NCBI GenBank assembly: GCA_009785435.1
Contig: WQWG01000025.1
Location: 1-8,774, forward strand
Source of the DNA: Clostridiales bacterium
GTDB lineage: Bacteria > Bacillota > Clostridia > Peptostreptococcales > Anaerovoracaceae
Direction of reading: 5' to 3'
DNA: 8,774 nt
The notes under the pieces are model-generated. The model did not search any database, was not told where the DNA came from, and saw only the letters and a program-made list of their open reading frames with translations. Both the position numbers and the translations under genes were made by a program. Below, one piece after another: positions 1 to 6,392 of the stretch (within the stretch, counting starts at the first letter, position 1; each line of letters starts with the position of its first letter).

Positions 1-269
1 AAATCCAAGGCATCGGAGCCGGATTTGTGCCGGACACATTAAATACGTCCATATACGATGAGATCATTCGAGTGAAAAACGAGGACGCTTTCCGAACAGG
101 GAGAGAGATTGTTCGCATGGAGGGGATTTTGGTGGGCATATCATCCGGAGCGGCGGCGTGGGCTGCCATTGAAGTGGCAAGACGCCCCGAAAACGCAGGT
201 AAAAACATTGTTGTGATATTCCCTGATACAGGCGAACGGTATTTGTCAACGCCGATGTTTGCGGAATGA
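1..269 (+). CDS. cysK: Cysteine synthase A (O-acetylserine sulfhydrylase), C-terminal part
   Basis: This is the last 88 or so codons of a PLP-dependent O-acetylserine (thiol)-lyase, which replaces the acetyl group of O-acetylserine with sulfide to give cysteine in the cytoplasm. The 5' end lies outside the window; the open frame runs from base 3 to the TGA at 267-269. Visible family signatures are IQGIGAGFVP near the start, GISSGAA (the serine of this loop contacts the PLP ring nitrogen in characterised CysK proteins), and the C-terminal IFPDTGERYLST block. The active-site lysine and substrate loop lie upstream and cannot be checked. The stop overlaps or lies next to the start of the serine acetyltransferase gene, so the two are almost certainly one transcript. 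CysK and CysE commonly form the cysteine synthase complex. A cystathionine beta-synthase-like paralogue is less likely, because the C-terminal pattern is typical of CysK. Confidence 0.94.
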   Translation, partial: IQGIGAGFVPDTLNTSIYDEIIRVKNEDAFRTGREIVRMEGILVGISSGAAAWAAIEVARRPENAGKNIVVIFPDTGERYLSTPMFAE

Positions 270-289
270 TGATGAACGGAGATATGAAG

Positions 290-1108
290 ATGGATATGAA
301 AAAGATTGTTTTGGAAACATCGTCAAAATTACTTGCCGGGCATCATGATTTTATGAAAAGCGGCAATGCTTCTGCCTATCCAAACAGTGCGAATATTATT
401 GGCACGATCGATAAAATTAGGCAGGTACTTTTTCCGGGATACTTCGGTGAAGAATCCGAATCAAAGGATGGAGGGCTTCAAGCGATGCTTACGGACATCC
501 ATCGGGAATTGTCGGAAGAAATCGCAAAGGTTTCATGTTCAAGTGATGCTTCCGCAAAGTTGCTTGAAAAGCTTGCCGATATCCAACAGCTTTTGTACAA
601 AGATGCTCAGGCCGGCTTTGAGGGTGATCCTGCGGCACAGAGTGTTGACGAGGTCATATTGACATACCCCGGTTTTTTCGCTGTTTTTGTGCATCGGATC
701 GCGCACTGCTTGTTTTCAGAAAATGTACCGTTCATACCGAGGATCATGAGCGAACATGCGCACAGCGTTACGGGCATCGACATCCATCCCGGCGCTACAA
801 TCGGAGAGTATTTTTTCATCGATCACGGAACGGGCGTTGTCATCGGCGAAACGACCGTCATCGGCAATCATGTCAAACTCTATCAAGGGGTTACGCTTGG
901 AGCGCTTTCGACCAAAAGCGGACAAAAGCTCGTGGGAACAAAACGCCATCCGATCATTGGAGATCATGTGACAATCTATTCGGGCGCGACCATACTTGGA
1001 GGTGAAACGGTCATCGGCAAAAACGTGACCATTGGCGGGAATGTGTTTATCGTAGAATCCGTTCCGGAGGGGACGATTGTGAGAACATGTTTGAGAGGGG
1101 CGCCGTAG
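290..1108 (+). CDS. cysE: Serine O-acetyltransferase
   Basis: The enzyme transfers acetyl from acetyl-CoA to L-serine, giving O-acetylserine for the CysK encoded just upstream. Numbered from the first possible ATG (266), the protein has an N-terminal helical domain (about 15-165, with IRQVLFPGYFG at 51-61) and a C-terminal left-handed beta-helix of hexapeptide repeats (about 170-270). The catalytic pair expected from E. coli CysE is present: Asp in GIDIHPGA (172) and His in IDHGTG (187). KRHPIIGDHVTIYSGA and ILGGETVIGKNVTIGGN continue the hexapeptides. ATGs occur at 266, 269, 272, 284, 290 and 296. I chose 290 because GGAG at 278-281 lies 8 nt before it; ATG 266 would give an ATGA overlap with cysK but has no clear ribosome site. 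The N-terminal domain is of the long type seen in Clostridia and Bacteroidetes. The C-terminus (VRTCLRGAP) lacks the NPEL-type tail I would expect in this subfamily, so a late frameshift is possible. Confidence 0.95.
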   Translation: MDMKKIVLETSSKLLAGHHDFMKSGNASAYPNSANIIGTIDKIRQVLFPGYFGEESESKDGGLQAMLTDIHRELSEEIAKVSCSSDASAKLLEKLADIQQLLYKDAQAGFEGDPAAQSVDEVILTYPGFFAVFVHRIAHCLFSENVPFIPRIMSEHAHSVTGIDIHPGATIGEYFFIDHGTGVVIGETTVIGNHVKLYQGVTLGALSTKSGQKLVGTKRHPIIGDHVTIYSGATILGGETVIGKNVTIGGNVFIVESVPEGTIVRTCLRGAP

Positions 1109-1154
1109 GTGAATTGATAAGCAAGAAAAAAGAAACAGATATTGGAGAATAAAA

Positions 1155-2114
1155 TTGATTATTTTCATTATTGGCTTAATTATACTTACAGCATTATCGA
1201 CTTTTTGCGCTCGTAACTGCATACTTGAAAGCTTAGTGCTGTTTAAAAAAAATATACACATGATTGTGTTTTGCAGTGTAGCGGTTTGTTTCGCCGTGGC
1301 ATTGCGATTTCGATTGCTTTGGTCTATGGATATGTTTTATCATCATAGGGTTTTCGGAAGTCGCACGCATTTTATATCCAACATTTTCACATTGTTTGAT
1401 TATTATAGACCCATTTTATCGCACTGTTTACATAGTGACATGATTATGATGAGTTATTTGACACAACTTGTTTTGGCAGGCGTGCTTCTTGGCGCAAAAT
1501 TTTTAGTAATCACAAAACTGCTTCTGATGTTGAATAATAGAGACGATTCATTTAAGCACGTATATGAAATGGTGCAGACGAACACCGTGCAAAATAAAAA
1601 AGCGGTATTAAAATTATGTCTGATTGAAATAGCGCCATTTTATTTGAGTAGATTCGTAAGAGCGTTTCTCACAGTTTACGTGTTTTTTAATCCGGTCTCC
1701 GGAATAAGGGAACGTCTTGTGAATATCGTAATTGAAAACACGCTGTTTGCCGGGTATGCAATAGCCCTCGTGACAACGATGTTCTCATCATATATTATAT
1801 GTCATGTTATATATAAGAAAGACGATATAATTAAAAATTCACTGTTTATGGTAAAACAGACACTTGGCAAGATGATTGCACTCTTTGTGGCATTTTATGG
1901 GATTTATGCATTGTCATATTACATTTTAAGAAGATTTTCGTTTCTGGTTTTTTCAATAATCGGTCTTTGGACAACGTTGCCGATACGTGTAATATGGGGA
2001 AGTTTTGACATGCTTACCGTAGCATCATTGCTTTTGTTGTCCACGATTGTCGTTATGTTTTTTACTCACGCTTCCGAATGTACAGATGTTGCTGATACGC
2101 ATAAGATGGTATAA
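1155..2114 (+). CDS. Polytopic membrane protein of unknown function
   Basis: I do not recognise a family. The 319-residue product is strongly hydrophobic with roughly seven or eight membrane segments, at about residues 2-18, 35-53, 100-126, 150-178, 188-210, 230-249, 251-280 and 287-305, separated by short basic loops. A hydrophilic loop at about 127-148 (NNRDDSFKHVYEMVQTNTVQ) probably lies in the cytoplasm. The start is TTG at 1155, supported by GGAG at 1144-1147 with 7 nt spacing; the next in-frame ATG would remove the first membrane segment. The gene begins 46 nt after cysE and could be read through from it. It is visibly richer in A+T than cysK/cysE and differs in codon use, so it may have a separate origin. 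It converges with the PH-domain gene, 29 nt away, and no clear terminator is visible between them. A transporter or ABC-permease-like role cannot be supported: no motif was found. Confidence 0.8.
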   Translation: MIIFIIGLIILTALSTFCARNCILESLVLFKKNIHMIVFCSVAVCFAVALRFRLLWSMDMFYHHRVFGSRTHFISNIFTLFDYYRPILSHCLHSDMIMMSYLTQLVLAGVLLGAKFLVITKLLLMLNNRDDSFKHVYEMVQTNTVQNKKAVLKLCLIEIAPFYLSRFVRAFLTVYVFFNPVSGIRERLVNIVIENTLFAGYAIALVTTMFSSYIICHVIYKKDDIIKNSLFMVKQTLGKMIALFVAFYGIYALSYYILRRFSFLVFSIIGLWTTLPIRVIWGSFDMLTVASLLLLSTIVVMFFTHASECTDVADTHKMV

Positions 2115-2143
2115 ATTATTCCCTATCTTTATATTCACACACT

Positions 2144-2713
2144 TTACGCGTGTTGTTGATATTTGGTGCGTTTATAAATATCAAACACTTTTTGGCTATC
2201 CTCGATATCAATAAATGCTACAACTCCGGGTTGACCAGAACCTCCGAAAAAATCCATACCTGTATTCAGATACATAGTACTCCAAGCAGGAACTGTACCA
2301 AAAACAATCGTGCCAATGCCGTTCTTATCATGAGAAATAGACGCATTTGGAATAGCATTAATATCCATAGAGGAAAAGTTCTTGCCGTTTGTTCTCGCAA
2401 CAAGTATGCGCATATTGGTAATTGCATAGATCGTGCTTCTTTTCATTCTATTTTTTACAATAAACCTCCCAAAAGTCAGGTATCCTCCCATGATTAGAAA
2501 AGGGATTCCCACTAATCCAAATGACCCAGCAGACAAAGTTGCTGTGATTGTCCAAACCAAAACAAAACCTGCCCAAAAAATACTGAAAGGAATTAAGAAA
2601 ATATCCGCTTTGTTTACAACCTTTGAGCGACAAGGGGCACCTTGCCATATAACGCGCTCACCGAGTAATAATTCTTTTTGGATTACCCTTTTTTCATCAA
2701 AATCAAAATTCAT
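2144..2713 (-). CDS. Bacterial PH-domain membrane protein
   Basis: The 189-residue protein begins with a short cytoplasmic segment carrying the LLLGERVIWQGAP pattern typical of bacterial PH-domain proteins. Two membrane segments follow (about 38-60 and 64-82, the second running into GGYLTFGRFIVKNRMKR), then a C-terminal PH-like beta-domain from about 92 (STIYAITNMRILVARTNG, later GTIVFGTVPAW) to the end. In family members the YAIT-x-RIL strand opens the PH fold. The biochemical role of the family is not established; it is probably a membrane-anchored interaction or lipid-proximal domain. An AGG lies 8 nt before the ATG, and a second purine tract abuts it. The gene stands alone, converges with the polytopic membrane protein and diverges from the ECF sigma factor gene. 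Two promoter candidates lie just upstream. I am confident of the family from pattern recognition, but not of any function. Confidence 0.85.
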   Translation of the reverse strand: MNFDFDEKRVIQKELLLGERVIWQGAPCRSKVVNKADIFLIPFSIFWAGFVLVWTITATLSAGSFGLVGIPFLIMGGYLTFGRFIVKNRMKRSTIYAITNMRILVARTNGKNFSSMDINAIPNASISHDKNGIGTIVFGTVPAWSTMYLNTGMDFFGGSGQPGVVAFIDIEDSQKVFDIYKRTKYQQHA

Positions 2714-2741
2714 CCTTTTTACCTAGTATCCTTTCGCCACA

Positions 2742-2750
2742 ATTATACCA
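2742..2750 (-). promoter_or_regulatory. Extended -10 promoter proximal to the PH-domain gene
   Basis: On the minus strand TGG-TATAAT is a perfect -10 hexamer with an extended TGn element. No good -35 lies 17-18 nt upstream, which extended -10 promoters tolerate. Transcription would begin near 2735, about 22 nt before the start codon. Confidence 0.5.
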
Positions 2751-2795
2751 TACACATTCAACGAAATAGCAGAGATGGTTAAGTATCCTTTACCA

Positions 2796-2824
2796 ATTAT
2801 AGCGTAGCCAATTTGCTAGGACAA
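2796..2824 (-). promoter_or_regulatory. Distal sigma-A promoter of the PH-domain gene
   Basis: On the minus strand TTGTCC (2819-2824) and a perfect TATAAT (2796-2801) are separated by exactly 17 nt. The -35 matches TTGACA at 4 of 6 positions. Together with the proximal -10 it would give tandem promoters for the PH-domain gene, with a leader of about 75 nt. Confidence 0.5.
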
Positions 2825-2869
2825 TGTTTTTTTCAAGAATAAAGAGTAATTGAATTTTTGGTACGACTG

Positions 2870-2887
2870 GAGGTTAAACCTCTTTTT
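2870..2887 (+). terminator. Weak terminator-like hairpin in the PH/sigma intergenic region
   Basis: GAGGT (2870-2874) can pair with ACCTC (2878-2882) around a 3-nt loop, followed by five T residues. The 340-nt gap at 2714-3053 otherwise holds only the promoters listed here. The ACCTC arm can also pair with GAGGG just after the T run, so two exclusive hairpins are possible. No upstream + strand gene is close enough to need a terminator, so the role is doubtful. Confidence 0.25.
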
Positions 2888-2920
2888 GAGGGACAACCTG
2901 AATACAGGAATTGCAATTGG

Positions 2921-2950
2921 TTTACCTTTTTCAATCTGCTGTGTTAAAAT
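2921..2950 (+). promoter_or_regulatory. Possible promoter of the ECF sigma/anti-sigma operon
   Basis: TTTACC (2921-2926) and TAAAAT (2945-2950) are separated by 18 nt and resemble a sigma-A promoter, about 100 nt upstream of the sigma gene. ECF operons are often self-activated from a different motif, but I could not identify one by eye here. This is the best candidate, not a firm call. Confidence 0.3.
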
Positions 2951-3053
2951 AATTAAAACAAATTTTTTTGAAATTTATGTCACAAATCATATCCGTCAGT
3001 TGTCATAGAGGTATAGTCGACTAATTAATTACAACAAGGAAGGGGACGGTTCA

Positions 3054-3626
3054 ATGGAAATGAAGCAACTTGTAACCATAAACCGTGATAAAGAACTGGA
3101 AGAACTCATTTCAGTTTATGGCGAAAAACTGTTGCGCTATGCGACTTCCATATTATACAGCCATCAAGATGCAGAGGATGTGGTGCAGGATGTTTTCATT
3201 TCCTATTTTCAAAACTCTGGCAGGTTCGATATCAGAAACAGATCGGCGTGGCTTTATAAGATGACGTACAATCATTGCCTCAACAAATTGAAAGAGGTAA
3301 AGAGGCGCAGATTGTTTTTCTTCGAACATACAAAAAACGAACCCGTTACGCATATGGAAGATCGTCTTTCGATGCCGGAAATCATGAAAGCATTGAAACG
3401 GTTAACGCCGCAGGAAAGGGCGCTCCTGTACGGGAGGGCAATGAACGAACAAAGTTACGAGGAGTTATCCCAGATCATGGGTTCTTCGGCGGCAGCTTTA
3501 CGCAAGCAATATGAACGCGTCAAAAAGAAAGCGGTTCAATACTTAAATGCCTGCGGATACAATTTGGCGGAATCGCTATACAGTCCGATCTATCATATAT
3601 CGGGAAAAATGAAAGGGGTTGAATAG
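3054..3626 (+). CDS. ECF-type RNA polymerase sigma factor
   Basis: A 190-residue sigma-70 family protein with the two-domain layout of extracytoplasmic-function factors. Region 2 spans about 22-85, with YATSILYSHQDAEDVVQDVF as the core-binding and -10-recognition helix start and AWLYKMTYNHCLNKLK as region 2.4. A basic linker (KRRRLFFF) follows, then region 4 at about 105-165, where LKRLTPQERALL and SYEELSQIMGSSAAALRKQY form the -35-binding helix-turn-helix. It redirects RNA polymerase to a small regulon. The start is supported by AGGGG at 3041-3045, 8 nt before ATG, within a purine-rich stretch. The anti-sigma gene begins 1 nt after this stop, and its ribosome site lies inside this gene's last codons, so the two are translationally coupled. 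The tail beyond region 4 (about 166-190) is longer than in minimal ECF factors. Confidence 0.93.
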   Translation: MEMKQLVTINRDKELEELISVYGEKLLRYATSILYSHQDAEDVVQDVFISYFQNSGRFDIRNRSAWLYKMTYNHCLNKLKEVKRRRLFFFEHTKNEPVTHMEDRLSMPEIMKALKRLTPQERALLYGRAMNEQSYEELSQIMGSSAAALRKQYERVKKKAVQYLNACGYNLAESLYSPIYHISGKMKGVE

Positions 3627-3627
3627 A

Positions 3628-5100
3628 ATGATGTTTGACCGGGATGATTTACTGATACGTAACGCATTTTCACAAATCGAAGTTAATTCTAAAAATCTTG
3701 AGGGGAAGGTTAAAGAAAATATGGATATGAATACAATAATTGAACTTGCACCGAGGCGAAGAAGGGGTTTCGTCGCGGTGGCAACTGCAGCATGCATGCT
3801 GCTGATAACAGGGTCGGTGTTCGCCGCCGCAACATTAGGGGTTTTTGATCGATTCATGGAAGAGCGAGATCCGAGGTTCGGGCAAGTTGTCACTTCTGTT
3901 GAGAAGTATGTGATCGATCAGGGGATCCGCGTAGATTTAATTGCCGCGCAGTCATTTGACAACAGTGCGATTTTATACTTATCGGTGCGGGATGTAAGCG
4001 GGCAAAACCGCGTGACGGAAAATTTATCAATATCGCCGCATTTGGATACGGTGCATGATGATACACGTTTGGGTTGGGCTTCGATCAGCGGAGGTCAAGA
4101 AATGATGTATTTCGACAACGAAACACAGACGGCCTACTTTGAGATCCTGATCCAAGGTGGTATGCCGATCGCTGACGTTATGAATGTAATGCTCAAAGAG
4201 ATCGTGTTTGAGCGCAGCGGTAAGGAGATCGATTTCCCGATCGCGCTATCAAACATGACAGCAGCGCCTTTGATTCCAAATCCGAACTACATTACGGACT
4301 CACAATTTCCTACTTGGTGTCCGGAATATATCCTTGCTCCAAGCAGGGGTGAAAATTTCCCGGCCATACCCGGAGATGGATGGATTTCAAATGTCGCTAT
4401 TGTGGACGGACAGCTACGTGTTCAAATTGCAATGCCTCACCGTACGGAAGCGGTACACGGGATGAACGCTGTGTTAATAAGCGGCGTAAGCTTGACTGCT
4501 GCAAACGGCGATTTCATTATCCCTGTAAACCAAACATGGCTTCAGGTTGATGCAGGTCTACAGACTCCGAGCAACGCAGAGCGGCAAAATATGACGCAAG
4601 ACGAGTTCGCCAAATGGGCGGAAACCATTTCATATAGTTTCATGGAAGTCGTTTTCCCCATCGATGTCAGAGCGCTTAACTCGTACTCTTTGACATTATT
4701 GGGCGGGGTTCACAGCAGCATTGCGGGCGATTGGTCGATGTCTGTCTATACAGGCGACAGCAGTGACAACATTAGAATCATGTCAGGTACTGTCCGCAAG
4801 GGCAACGCTCTGATTGAATCGGTTGCAGTAAGTCCGCTTGGCGTCAGCTTTACAGGAACGATTGACGGTGGCATAGATGCAGGCGTCGCTTCTTTCACGG
4901 GCAGCGCTGTGTGGCTGGAAACTTCTCAGGGCAACATTCTTGTTCAAGAATTCCCGGGAGTCGGTTTCTCGACTATGTTTGACGACAACGGTACACCCGA
5001 AGATACGACGTTCGATGGTTTTGCCAGATCGGATTCACTCATTGATGTTTCTGCGGTGACTGCGGTTATAATCGGTGATGTGCGTATCGCGGTTGAATAA
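3628..5100 (+). CDS. DUF4179-like transmembrane anti-sigma factor
   Basis: A 490-residue single-pass protein that probably sequesters the ECF factor encoded immediately upstream and releases it on an envelope signal. The order is: a short cytoplasmic N-terminus of about 45 residues, a basic stop (PRRRRG), one membrane segment at about 47-70 (FVAVATAACMLLITGSVFAA), then some 420 external residues. The first part outside (FDRFMEERDPRFGQVV, then ALYLSV-type strands) matches the DUF4179 pattern as I recall it; the rest is beta-rich and unassigned. No HxxxCxxC zinc motif of ZAS anti-sigma proteins is present. I chose ATG 3628, because AGGGG at 3614-3618 lies 9 nt before it; a TTG at 3619 overlapping the sigma gene is open but sits directly on that ribosome site. 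A strong terminator follows 56 nt after the stop. The sensed signal is unknown. Confidence 0.8.
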   Translation: MMFDRDDLLIRNAFSQIEVNSKNLEGKVKENMDMNTIIELAPRRRRGFVAVATAACMLLITGSVFAAATLGVFDRFMEERDPRFGQVVTSVEKYVIDQGIRVDLIAAQSFDNSAILYLSVRDVSGQNRVTENLSISPHLDTVHDDTRLGWASISGGQEMMYFDNETQTAYFEILIQGGMPIADVMNVMLKEIVFERSGKEIDFPIALSNMTAAPLIPNPNYITDSQFPTWCPEYILAPSRGENFPAIPGDGWISNVAIVDGQLRVQIAMPHRTEAVHGMNAVLISGVSLTAANGDFIIPVNQTWLQVDAGLQTPSNAERQNMTQDEFAKWAETISYSFMEVVFPIDVRALNSYSLTLLGGVHSSIAGDWSMSVYTGDSSDNIRIMSGTVRKGNALIESVAVSPLGVSFTGTIDGGIDAGVASFTGSAVWLETSQGNILVQEFPGVGFSTMFDDNGTPEDTTFDGFARSDSLIDVSAVTAVIIGDVRIAVE

Positions 5101-5156
5101 AGAATGGTCGCGTTCCGGTTAGAAGGGGTGCGGAATGCAATTCGATAGATAAAAGG

Positions 5157-5201
5157 AGACTTCTTGCGTGGGTATTATTATCGCTGCAAGAAGTCTTTTT
5201 T
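5157..5201 (+). terminator. Rho-independent terminator of the sigma/anti-sigma operon
   Basis: AGACTTCTTGC (5157-5167) pairs perfectly with GCAAGAAGTCT (5186-5196): an 11-bp stem with an 18-nt loop, followed by a run of T to 5201. It lies 56 nt after the anti-sigma stop. Read on the minus strand the stem is followed by CCTTTT, so it may also stop dinD transcripts arriving from the other side. Confidence 0.9.
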
Positions 5202-5210
5202 ATAGGGTGT

Positions 5211-6071
5211 TTACTCGTCTAACATCAATGGTTTCTTTTTTGCTTGACGTTTTAACTCTGCAAGCTGTTCTTTGCCGATTTGAGCAATACTTTTTTTGGG
5301 TGTTGGTAAATCTTCGGGCATTGTGCCGCCTACACGTTCGATTGTTGTCCGTACTTCTTGTCCAACGGTTTGATGCGTCGCATTCGCATCGTCTGCTTTG
5401 TTTACCGCATCTTTTTTCAATTTCTCCTCGGTTTGAGATATACGAAACAGATTGGCGATTAACTCAGTACTTCCCATAAAATCAAGGATTTTGTCACGGG
5501 GAGCAAGATTTTTTCGTTTATGGATATCATCAACGGATAATCCGCCATAAAGCCCCATATATCCTGCATTTTGGAATATAGCAAATTCCTCGTTGGTTAT
5601 CACTCCGGCATCACGCGCGGCTTCCGCAAGCATTTGATTCCATTGTTTAATATCGCCACGTACAACCAAGCGTCTGCTATCTTCGTCAAGTTGATTAAAT
5701 TTATCTGCAATTTCTTGTCGATACGTTTGTATCGCAAAATAGGTTTGACCAAGCGCAATGACTTCTTTTCGCGGATCGCCATTTTGGACGATTAAATAAC
5801 ATGCATAACGAGACAGCTCATAATCTTTCAAAGGCTTTGCCGTTGCGCCTGCATCCACGATTTTGTTGACGTCAACAAAATCGCAAATAACATTATAGCC
5901 GCTGTTTTTACATGCAATCATTGCTTTGTTTAAAACTTTATTAAAATTACGCCATTCAGTATAATCTAGCACAGATGCCAATTCACGAGCAGACCAATAT
6001 TCGCTTCCATCATCACGTAGATGCTTTATATTTTCAAAAAGCGTATACTCTGTATCGTTTAATTCTACCAT
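5211..6071 (-). CDS. dinD: DNA-damage-inducible protein D
   Basis: The 286-residue product follows E. coli DinD closely along its length: EYWSARELASVLDYTEW near 24-40, LSRYACYLIVQNGDPRKEVI at 86-105, GQTYFAIQTYRQE, EEFAIFQNAGYMGLYGG, LDFMGSTELIANLFRISQTE, and the proline-rich GGTMPEDLPTPK near the end. The N-terminal half (about 1-115) is related to the Bro-N/phage antirepressor fold. E. coli DinD is LexA-controlled and reported to interfere with RecA filaments; the same role here is inference. ATG 6069-6071 has AAAGGG 8 nt upstream. The promoter (6170-6198) holds a LexA box in its spacer. Length is slightly above the E. coli protein, with a lysine-rich tail (KRQAKKKPLMLDE). The gene is divergent from an ORF6N-domain gene and convergent with the anti-sigma operon. 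Confidence 0.96.
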   Translation of the reverse strand: MVELNDTEYTLFENIKHLRDDGSEYWSARELASVLDYTEWRNFNKVLNKAMIACKNSGYNVICDFVDVNKIVDAGATAKPLKDYELSRYACYLIVQNGDPRKEVIALGQTYFAIQTYRQEIADKFNQLDEDSRRLVVRGDIKQWNQMLAEAARDAGVITNEEFAIFQNAGYMGLYGGLSVDDIHKRKNLAPRDKILDFMGSTELIANLFRISQTEEKLKKDAVNKADDANATHQTVGQEVRTTIERVGGTMPEDLPTPKKSIAQIGKEQLAELKRQAKKKPLMLDE

Positions 6072-6117
6072 TACATAATCCCTTTCTCTTGCAAAGTGTT
6101 TTGACTAGCTTGCAATA

Positions 6118-6142
6118 AAACCCCCTCGAATTCGATGGGTTT
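6118..6142 (-). repeat. Inverted repeat in the dinD leader
   Basis: AAACCC (6118-6123) and GGGTTT (6137-6142) are complementary arms around an internal perfect palindrome TCGAATTCGA (6126-6135). It lies in the untranslated leader between the dinD promoter and its start codon, so it could form an RNA hairpin or a protein site. No T run follows in either direction, so it is not an ordinary terminator. Confidence 0.45.
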
Positions 6143-6169
6143 CATAACTTAAATGACACCGATACATTC

Positions 6170-6198
6170 ACTATACAGAACGTATGTTTACATGTCAA
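6170..6198 (-). promoter_or_regulatory. dinD promoter
   Basis: On the minus strand a perfect -35 TTGACA (6193-6198) and -10 TATAGT (6170-6175, 5 of 6) are spaced by exactly 17 nt. Transcription would start near 6163 and give a leader of about 90 nt. The LexA box fills the spacer, so repressor binding would block RNA polymerase. Confidence 0.88.
6177..6190. promoter_or_regulatory. LexA/DinR (SOS) box
   Basis: AGAACGTATGTTTA matches the Gram-positive consensus CGAACRNRYGTTYC at all positions except the two outermost bases. It is a dyad (GAAC-GTAT-GTTT) placed between the -35 and -10 of the dinD promoter, the classic repression position. It lies 125 nt upstream of the ORF6N -35, so control of that gene is less likely. 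Confidence 0.88.
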
Positions 6199-6247
6199 TA
6201 GGCATGGTTGCTTTTCTTTTTCGACAAAAAAATACAAGAAATTCGCC

Positions 6248-6284
6248 TGCTTATAACAAACCAAAAAAGGAAGATGAAAAGCAA
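6248..6284. repeat. Direct repeat flanking the ORF6N gene, copy 1
   Basis: These 37 bp match 6987-7023 at 34 positions in the same orientation; both begin TGCTTAT and share AAAAAAGGAAGAT. Weaker similarity continues about 6-12 nt on either side. This copy lies between the dinD promoter and the ORF6N promoter. It contains only one arm of the hairpin found at copy 2. Confidence 0.8.
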
Positions 6285-6315
6285 AGCAATTTCAAACATT
6301 ATTTCATTACATATA

Positions 6316-6344
6316 TTTACAATAAAATAATATTATGGTACAAT
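6316..6344 (+). promoter_or_regulatory. Promoter of the ORF6N-domain gene
   Basis: TTTACA (6316-6321) and TACAAT (6339-6344) have 5 of 6 matches each to the consensus hexamers, an exact 17-nt spacer, and an extended TGn just before the -10. Transcription would begin near 6351, leaving a leader of about 42 nt with AGGAG before the start. Confidence 0.78.
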
Positions 6345-6392
6345 CGTCGCATAGGTGCAATGCGAAACAGCAGATGCGAAATAGGAGAACAA

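Noticed and set aside
716..1261. A 181-codon open frame on the minus strand
   Set aside because: It lies antisense to cysE and the start of the membrane protein gene, has no family pattern, and is explained by the codon structure of the plus-strand gene.
3619..3627. TTG start overlapping the end of the sigma gene
   Set aside because: It sits directly on the AGGGG ribosome site; ATG 3628 has correct spacing.
5110..5138. Hairpin GCGTTCCG/CGGAATGC after the anti-sigma gene
   Set aside because: Eight pairs with one G-U and a 13-nt loop, no T run; the strong terminator just downstream explains the region better.
5168..5479. A 103-codon plus-strand frame starting GTG after GGAG
   Set aside because: The start lies in the terminator loop and the rest is antisense to the 3' end of dinD; no family pattern.
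6153..6392. Upstream extension of the ORF6N frame by 80 codons
   Set aside because: It covers the dinD leader-promoter region and the ORF6N promoter, has no family similarity, and ATG 6393 has a proper AGGAG site.
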